Positions 58,911-64,000 of a DNA stretch of 64,000 bases are shown here, piece after piece. The notes under the pieces were generated by a model that did no database searches, was not told the origin of the DNA, and was given only the letters and a program-made list of their open reading frames with translations. The stretch comes from Cryptomeria japonica. Lineage: Eukaryota > Streptophyta > Pinopsida > Cupressales > Cupressaceae. The position numbers and the translations under genes were made by a program. The stretch is from the NCBI RefSeq assembly GCF_030272615.1, contig NC_081409.1:202350449-202414448 (forward strand). The letters run 5' to 3'. Each line of letters starts with the position of its first letter. Position 1 is the stretch's first letter.

Positions 58911-60698
58911 TGTAGCGTCGTAAATTATACACCCTTGCTCGGATGGTGCAATTCTACGCTTAGTTTAGTACCCACCTTAGTGTGTTTGCATCTTGCATTG
59001 TAATTTCCCTTTAAGCATTTAATTAATTAATTTAATTAAATCTAAAGTCATATTTCATCACTCCCCACATCATAAAATTGGGCCATTTACCCTAAGTGTG
59101 CCCTTTTTAATTTTATTCCTCCAATAAATCATTAAATCATAAACCCTAATTATATCTTATTTCGACCTTTAAGGCTCGATTTCGCATATCAAAACATCTT
59201 GAAATCAGCTATAACTCTGGGATTCACTCTAATATCATCATATCTAACAACCCTAAAAATTTGGTGAAAAGTTGGTCGAACCGAGTGCAACTCTCAGTGC
59301 TTGACATTTTTCTCGAAATTTTGGGAGCATAATTCTATGATATTACAATGATTAACCCCAAGAAATTGGCGGGAAATTCAAATCCTAGGTCATCCTAAAG
59401 ATAAAATTAAGATCTAGGGTTTCATACATAAGAACTCTCTTTCTTCATTTGAAGGAATCGAATCTAAGGAAGTTTTTGGCTAAGCAATCACAAGGAGCCT
59501 TCTATGTAGTGAAAGAGAAGCTTATGTGGAGTCTTCAACAATATTCATCAAACATTCATCAAGTATTTATCATCAATTAGGAGCCTTGAAGACATTAAAG
59601 AATAATAGGAGATCAAGTGGCTTATATCTCTCTCTTCGAGATTGGTATGGTTTCATGTTATTTTCATGTCTTTGTATGAGCTTCTTTACACTCATTTTCA
59701 CATTCACATTCATGATTTAGATCATTTAGCACATTTGATTTAGAGAATTCTCATTTACATTTACATTTACATACATTTAGAGTTTACTCTTCAAAGCATA
59801 GGGTAGCTCTAGTTTCTTATCTTTCGTCATTTTAGGGTCTTGCACACACTATTTTACTATACAATTTGGCTATTTCTTGAGGTGGAAATCACTAAAACAG
59901 GGTTTGACTAAGGCACAACCCCATATAGCTACCCAAAACCCTATTTTCAGTTGCAGGTGTCGGTACAGGTACCTGGAAGTCTCTCAAGACTGGTGAAAGG
60001 CACAAGGACTATTATAAACCCTCATATATGTCCCAAAACCATCAAGGACTGAGGTGTGGCGCCCTGGTCCTGCTAAGGATAGGGGCATGGCACCCTGGTC
60101 CCCCCACTTCAGGTGATTTTCAACAAGGTGGAAGCTCAGAACATCAAATTTGTAGGCCTTCAGTTGCAGCGTTCTGTCAAACAAAAATGGACCAGGGCAT
60201 GCCACCTCTGTCCAGGTCAGTTTGGCTCATTTTTCAACACCAGGTACACATTCAAATTCCTCCCCGTTCTCTACTTTCATTATCTCAATTTTAGTTTTGC
60301 AAGTTTTTGCAATTTAAATTCATATATGCTTCATTGTTCATCTCCTAGTCTAGTTGATCAATCACACCTCTTCTCTTCATATACAACAAGAGGAATAGAA
60401 ACCCTAAGAGATAATCCTTAGCTCTCTCTTTCTCACAAGAAGTAGCCAAAGTAAGCTATCTCCCTAGGCTCTTTCGTATTCCCAATGTGTTGGCAAAAGT
60501 GGGATTAGGTCCTAGTCACTCAGTCTCACTTTTTCCCCTCCACACCATTAATCTAAATATGTATATCACCTTTTGAATTTAGCATATTCCATCTTTGTAA
60601 ATCCAATGGGATGCTAAAATAAACCCTTACAACTTGTATTATAGCTTAATTATATAAAATAATTCATACAAAATTTCATTGTGTAGTTGGCCTTACAG
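58911..60698 (+). repeat. Candidate Gypsy-type LTR (boundaries weak)
   Basis: TGTAGCGTCGTAAATTATAC at 58911 looks like a plant Gypsy LTR start. A possible end is GTTGGCCTTACA at about 60698. It includes repeated GGCGCCCTGGTCC/GGCACCCTGGTCC phrases (60058-60100, and CACCTCTGTCCAGG near 60206). No second copy or target duplication is visible, so this remains a guess. Confidence 0.35.
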
Positions 60699-60989
60699 GA
60701 TTAAATTATGGCATTACATTGGGAGAGCTTAGAAGGACTGAGAAGTTGACTTAACAAAGCATTATTTTCCTTAGCGATCAAATAGCTAGGCATGGGGATA
60801 GAGGAATGCTATTGCAAATGGGTGAGGAAAGGGGAAGCAATTGTACGGGAAAAGGTGAAGGAGCTAATGAAGAGAATTTTGAGCAACTCAATTATAATTT
60901 TAAATAATATTTGAAATACAAAATCATGATGAGGTTGTAGAGGCCCTAGAGGTCTAGGTTGGAAGTGATTAAGAGGAAATCCACCCTAT

Positions 60990-61400
60990 GAGATAAGTGT
61001 TTTATGTCTAGTGTGTTGTATGGTATGCATTGCACCTTTATGGGGGAAATTACTTCCATTGAAGTTAGCCATGAGATGCCTAACTTCACAAAAAAGAGGT
61101 CATATTCAAGAATAGTACAGAAGATGAATTCAATACACTTGAATTTGACCTAGACTGATAAAGTAATAGAACCCATAGTTAGAAGAGGTAAGACATCATG
61201 TGTACATATGGTGACTTGGGAGTCATCATACCTATCTATATGGAACTAGTTGATAAAGAGGATCTCCTTCATAATGACATTAACCCTACTAGAAGGATCA
61301 ATGAGAAATTTATTAATGGTTTTCTCATCTAAAGGAGTAGCTAAGTACAAAGGACCATTCTTTGTACCAATTGAAAAATCATTACAAGAAAAAGATATGG
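60990..61400 (-). pseudogene. Gypsy protease relic
   Basis: Minus-strand conceptual translation gives GPLYLATPLDEKTINKFLID then PSSRVNVI, matching the region around a Gypsy aspartic protease active site with the G-G/S-G turn replaced by P-S. It continues to TMGSITLSV and a degraded LGISWLTSMEVIS stretch, equivalent to the LLGRPW segment. Several stops. No gag or RT recognised nearby. Confidence 0.5.
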
Positions 61401-61585
61401 TAGGGGTAGTAATGGTGTGCTTCTAAGATGATTGAGGGCAAGAATCTACAATGTTTACCATATTCTTGAATGGAGCAAGTGATTCAAAATCAAAATTAGA
61501 AGGATCAACCACAATGAAATTAGTTGAATGAGATGAAAATAGGTTGGTGTAAATTCATAAATTTTGGTTAGGCTTCACTAATAAA

Positions 61586-61705
61586 TTATTTGCATGTATA
61601 TGTATATGTATATGTACATGTACATGTACATGTGTGTGTATGTGTATGTGTATGTACATACACACCTATATGTATATATAAATGCATATGTGTGTGTGTG
61701 TGTGT

Positions 61706-61737
<32 letters not shown>

Positions 61738-61741
61738 TATA

Positions 61742-61780
<39 letters not shown>
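61586..61780. repeat. GT/CA microsatellite with palindromic centre
   Basis: TGTA/TGTG runs (61594-61670), then (GT)n, (CA)n, ATGTATATATACAT and (GT)n (61688-61778). The (CA)n and the last (GT)n are complementary arms around a palindrome. The ORFs across it are artefacts. Confidence 0.92.
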
Positions 61781-61783
<3 letters not shown>

Positions 61784-61789
61784 TATCGT

Positions 61790-62560
61790 TTAGGTCGCCT
61801 TTTTCTATTTAGTTTCTTTTTGTTTTATTTCATTTTGTCTTTAGTTTTGGTCTTAGTTCTCCCCATTCTTGTTATTAATTATTTATAGGTATGAGGTAGT
61901 TTTATTTAGTTGTTAGTTTTTTCTTTTTTTCTTGTTCTTTTATTATCTCACTCTCTCATTCACACACTCTATTTGTTATTTTTATTTTTTATTTTATTTT
62001 ATTTCGTGCAACCCCCCCTTCCTCTCTTTTTCCTCCTCTATCCTATTTAGACTAGCTTTGGGTCTGCATCTTACATTTTTATCTCCTTATGGTCTCTTTT
62101 TCATCTTGATGATGGATCACGAAGTGTGATCTGAAATTTTGATGCAAAAAATCTTTACACAATCTAATCTAGAAGCAGCTGCATTAATTACAGATCTAGT
62201 TCTAACTTCAATCCACGTGGTCTTGCACTAAGTGAAAAAGATGCATGCATTTCTTAATATCATGTCTAGGTACACGATAGAATTGAAAAAACTTTGTTGG
62301 AAGAGGTCAAATAGGAGGGAGTGATTAAATTATATTTCAATAAAAATTTGGATGATACTATATAATGATTTACAAGAAATTTAGTAATCTACCTACACTT
62401 TTGAGTTACTACAAAGTCTAAGACATCAAAACTTTGTGAACTATTTAATATGTTCATATTTTATTGGAAGAATTTATTTTTCTTATAAATGAAGAAGAAG
62501 GATTGTATTGATTATTATACGAAGTTGATGAGGTAGATCCCCCAAAGTGACTCATAGACC
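61790..62560. other. AT-rich stretch, nothing recognised
   Basis: Pyrimidine-rich up to about 62040, then mixed AT-rich sequence. The short ORF at 61932-62129 is Phe/Leu-rich and unsupported. Confidence 0.4.
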
Positions 62561-62561
62561 A

Positions 62562-63741
62562 TTGATATGATGAATACTAAGAGGGGGGGTGAATTAGTAT
62601 GCCAAAAATTACTCTAAGCAAACTCTTAAAGAGTTTAGCAGATAATTGGTGCAGCAGATTCACTAATAAACCGGTTAAGATAAATGCAAACCAAATAGAA
62701 AACAAAGTCTTCACCCACAAGAGCACAATCACCATAACAAAATATATTTGATGTGGAAACCCAGATGGGAAAAACCACGGTGAGCATAAACTCACAAGTA
62801 ACTATCTGCAGAATAGTAACCAGACCGGTTAAGTTCATACAATGTTCTTCACCAGAATAGATCCTGTTAGGAATCTAGATCTTTGTTAGGAGATAAGTCT
62901 TGTTAAAGACTACCCGTTAGAGGATTTAAGATCCACAGTTGTGAACCACCTTGTTAGATGATTTAGAAAGGCTTTGTTGAGCCTACCTGGTTAAGGGCTT
63001 TAGACTTGTCGAAGATGTGAGTAATCAACAAGTGAATGATCTAGATGCTAGCACAGTATGCTTACTTAGATCCTTGACAACTCCTTGTTAATGCATTTCA
63101 GCATTACTTCAGTCTTCAATATCTCCACACTCTATCTCTTCACACAGACCTAATCTTCTCTTCAATGATCACACATAACCTTTTCTATTCTATATCTCAC
63201 ACATGCAAAACCCTCATATGCAAAACCTAGACATGATGTCCTTATAAAGGAATCTGATTTCATGTCGATCCAATAGGATTAGACTACGAGTTCCTAAGTA
63301 CAGTGCATCTAGACACATTTGGTAACACGACACAAACACACCACCAAAGTGTCGGTGGATGATAACTCATCACACGTTACAGTAATACCGGTTGGTAACT
63401 CATCATAGATAAATACCGGTTAATACAATATACCGATTACCGGTTGTCAAAAATGAAGACTGGAAGATCGTATTGTTTTGATCAAAAGTTAACTACCGCT
63501 TGGGTCCTTCATACCGCTTGAGATCCTCGAACTGCTTGGGATCCTCGTACCGCTTGGGGTCTTCATACCGCTTGCAGTCTTCATACAATCTGTGAGTGGT
63601 AAACCATTTTTTGCAAAACACCGATAGTCTAAAGACTATACATTCAATACTGGTTGGAACAATTACCGGTTGAGCATAACTCATACATTAAGAAAGTGTG
63701 TGTCCATCAATGACAATCAAAACATCATCAAAATGCCAACA
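62562..63741 (-). repeat. 3' LTR of Copia element 3 (running off the right edge)
   Basis: Begins near TGATGAATACTAAGAGGGGG (left end uncertain by a few bases) and ends GCCAACA at 63741, directly before a Copia polypurine tract. It carries the Copia LTR motif at 62750-62783, many ACCGGTT elements (63385-63440) and a five-unit 18-bp tandem repeat (63493-63590). It resembles the LTR of Copia 1 in layout but is not a close copy. Confidence 0.75.
63493..63590. repeat. 18-bp tandem repeat, about five units
   Basis: Consensus TACCGCTTGGGTCCTTCA with variants, inside the Copia 3 LTR. The minus-strand ORF with repeating YEDPKR-like hexapeptides is a product of this repeat. Confidence 0.9.
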
Positions 63742-63766
63742 ATCTCCCCCTTTGGCATTGATGGCA
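63742..63766 (-). other. Polypurine tract of Copia element 3
   Basis: Minus strand reads TGCCAAAGGGGGAGAT before the LTR start TGTTGGCAT, almost the same as Copia 1. Confidence 0.82.
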
Positions 63767-64000
63767 ACACTTAGGAAAATTTTGACATCTAAGCGTTTTT
63801 ATAGCAATAACAAAAAAGATGCTACAATCAAAATTACTACCCCTAAGCATATACACTCCTACCTTCGCAAAAATTACAAGTGCATGAAATGGTAACATTC
63901 ACCAAAATTTTAATGTACACTACTCCCCCTTTGCCAACAATGACAAAGCAATGCAAAGTATCCCCTGTTCCTTATACAATAAAATAGAGTAGATGTTCAT
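63767..64000 (-). mobile_element. 3' non-coding part of Copia element 3
   Basis: Resembles 18856-19190 of Copia 1 in composition and in a second CTCCCCCTTTGCCAACAATG segment (about 63922). The coding region would start beyond the window. Confidence 0.6.

Noticed and set aside
63493-63684. ORF with repeating YEDPKR hexapeptides as a repeat protein
   Set aside because: Arises from an 18-bp tandem repeat inside a Copia LTR.

Overview
The window is nuclear DNA from a plant with a large, repeat-packed genome. It is AT-rich and almost wholly built from LTR retrotransposons, LINE and SINE insertions and their debris. A gymnosperm-like genome is plausible, but no diagnostic host gene is present. I found no intact host gene, rRNA gene, functional tRNA gene, CRISPR array or bacterial-type feature. 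All coding sequence I can recognise belongs to transposable elements, and every polyprotein is broken.

Left part (1-11170). Two related minus-strand Gypsy-type leader/LTR units lie head to tail (1-1915 and 1916-6872). The second LTR is split by a 1.9 kb polyA-tailed LINE-type insertion with 14-bp target duplications. This block abuts a plus-strand Copia relic (pol end 6878-7219). The inferred 3' LTR of that relic (about 7530-11170) was split by a minus-strand LINE carrying ORF1 but no ORF2 (7716-10121, 19-bp target duplications). That LINE was in turn split by a solo LTR (7906-9155).

Centre (11870-38130). A second, very degraded plus-strand Copia relic is opened by a 2.7 kb solo LTR (15038-37714). 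The solo LTR is opened by a 20 kb minus-strand Gypsy element of the Tat type with a second RNase H (15847-35812, target duplication ATGTC). That element is opened by a 6.7 kb minus-strand Copia element (17777-24457, target duplication CATCG). Four layers of nesting can be read from boundaries and target duplications.

Right part (43907-57631). A tandem LTR-gag-LTR-gag-LTR array of a pol-less, gag-only element (TR-GAG type) is bounded by one target duplication (GGAAT). One internal region is interrupted by a 6.0 kb minus-strand Copia element (45723-51768, target duplication TGGGC). Beyond it are a 217-bp tRNA-type SINE (58388-58604), a candidate Gypsy LTR, a Gypsy protease relic, a GT/CA palindromic microsatellite, and the 3' LTR of a third minus-strand Copia element that runs off the right edge.

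Functionally this is a record of successive insertions. The cis signals that drive these elements are still readable: iMet primer sites, polypurine tracts, a few TATA-like boxes, LTR termini and target duplications. The proteins carry stop codons, most of them TAG, and frameshifts. The most unusual items are the gag-only tandem array, the ORF1-only LINE, the SINE that shares a tail with the LINE insertion, and a Gypsy 5' leader conserved between families next to family-specific clusters of roughly 10-bp tags.
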